A DNA stretch of 35,520 bases from an uncultured Gammaproteobacteria bacterium (GTDB lineage Bacteria; Pseudomonadota; Gammaproteobacteria; Coxiellales; Coxiellaceae). Under the pieces are notes generated by a model. That model was not told where the DNA came from and made no database searches. It saw only the letters and a program-made list of their open reading frames with translations. The stretch is taken from contig CACHNP010000017.1 in the NCBI GenBank assembly GCA_902581285.1, forward strand, positions 1-35,520. The letters are read 5' to 3'. Below are positions 35,305 to 35,520 of this stretch, in pieces. Made by a program: the position numbers and the translations under genes. How positions within the stretch are numbered: position 1 is the first letter of the stretch; the number at the start of each line of letters is the position of its first letter.

Positions 35305-35470
35305 CTGGATTGCTTCGGAGCTAACGCTCCTCGCAATGATGGGAGAGCTGGATTGCTTCGGGCTAACGCCCTCGCAATGACGAAAGAACTGGATTGCTTC
35401 GGAGCTAACGCTCCTTGCAATGACGGGAGAGCTGGATTGCTTCGTCGCTGACGCTCCTCGCAATGACGAG
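35305..35470. repeat. Four tandem copies of a 41-43 bp palindromic repeat
   Basis: CTGGATTGCTTCG...CGCAATGA units begin at 35305, 35348, 35389 and 35432. Each is an inverted repeat (ATTGC/GCAAT outer arms, GGAGC/GCTCC-like inner arms) with a variable centre: GAGCTAACGCTC, GGCTAACGCCC, GAGCTAACGCTC and GTCGCTGACGCTC. Paired changes in copies 1 and 2 keep the inner stem, which argues for hairpin selection or hairpin-dependent spread. Units of this type (GGATTGCTTCG...CGCAATGACG) are widespread dispersed palindromes in host-associated bacteria. It is not CRISPR: there are no unique spacers. Confidence 0.85.
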
Positions 35471-35520
35471 AAAAAACACCACATGAAACAGTAATAAAAA
35501 GCTAACAATTTAATGATGAG

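Noticed and set aside
35305-35470. Possible CRISPR array
   Set aside because: The units are contiguous palindromes without unique spacers and no cas gene is nearby.
35269-35508. Minus-strand open frame over the repeat array
   Set aside because: Its repeated ARSVSSEAIQ peptides are simply the translated palindromic repeats, a well-known annotation artefact.

Overview
The window looks like a chromosomal segment of an AT-rich, host-associated gammaproteobacterium. The core genes (rpmB-rpmG, mutM, coaD-yfhL, pcnB, dut-algC, pyrE, xth) have gammaproteobacterial sequence and order. They sit beside genes for eukaryote-like proteins: WD40 propellers, a Ser/Thr kinase, an IQ motif, ankyrin repeats, a ceramidase and a HAD-type protein. 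That mixture is typical of intracellular Legionellales/Coxiella-like bacteria, but the exact genus cannot be told from sequence alone.

Region 1 (1-19.2 kb) is an accessory, host-interaction-like region. It holds a small Cys-rich membrane protein, a frameshifted micro-ORF, and a tandem family of membrane-anchored WD40 propellers (two intact copies, one truncated copy, one scrap at the left edge). Next come a membrane-anchored, catalytically dead paralogue of prolyl-tRNA synthetase, an orphan ORF without a good start, and a secreted protein of unknown function. A giant protein of about 2640 aa follows (transglutaminase-like triad, IQ motif, one degenerate and two intact AAA modules), then a lipoprotein neutral ceramidase and a Ser/Thr kinase. 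Four genes here share one promoter layout (TTGAAA-like, 16-bp spacer, TATAnT), which suggests constitutive sigma-70 expression of a gene set grown by duplication.

Region 2 (19.6-31.5 kb) is mainly housekeeping: a MarC-family membrane protein, a one-PDZ HtrA/DegS-like protease, pcnB-coaD-yfhL, a mutM-FAAL-ACP operon on the minus strand, rpmB-rpmG, dut-algC followed by an unknown gene, pyrE and xth. The fatty-acyl-AMP ligase and acyl carrier protein pair is the unusual insertion here: it forms an acyl-loading module with no megasynthase in view.

Region 3 (31.5-35.5 kb) returns to accessory content: a Bax-inhibitor-1 family protein, a large protein with HAD phosphatase motifs, an ankyrin gene interrupted by an in-frame TAA at codon 14, a four-TM protein, and four tandem copies of a palindromic repeat at the right end.

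The most interesting candidates are the dead membrane-anchored ProRS, the giant transglutaminase/IQ/AAA protein, and the WD40 family with shared promoters. No tRNA, rRNA, CRISPR array or complete insertion sequence was seen.
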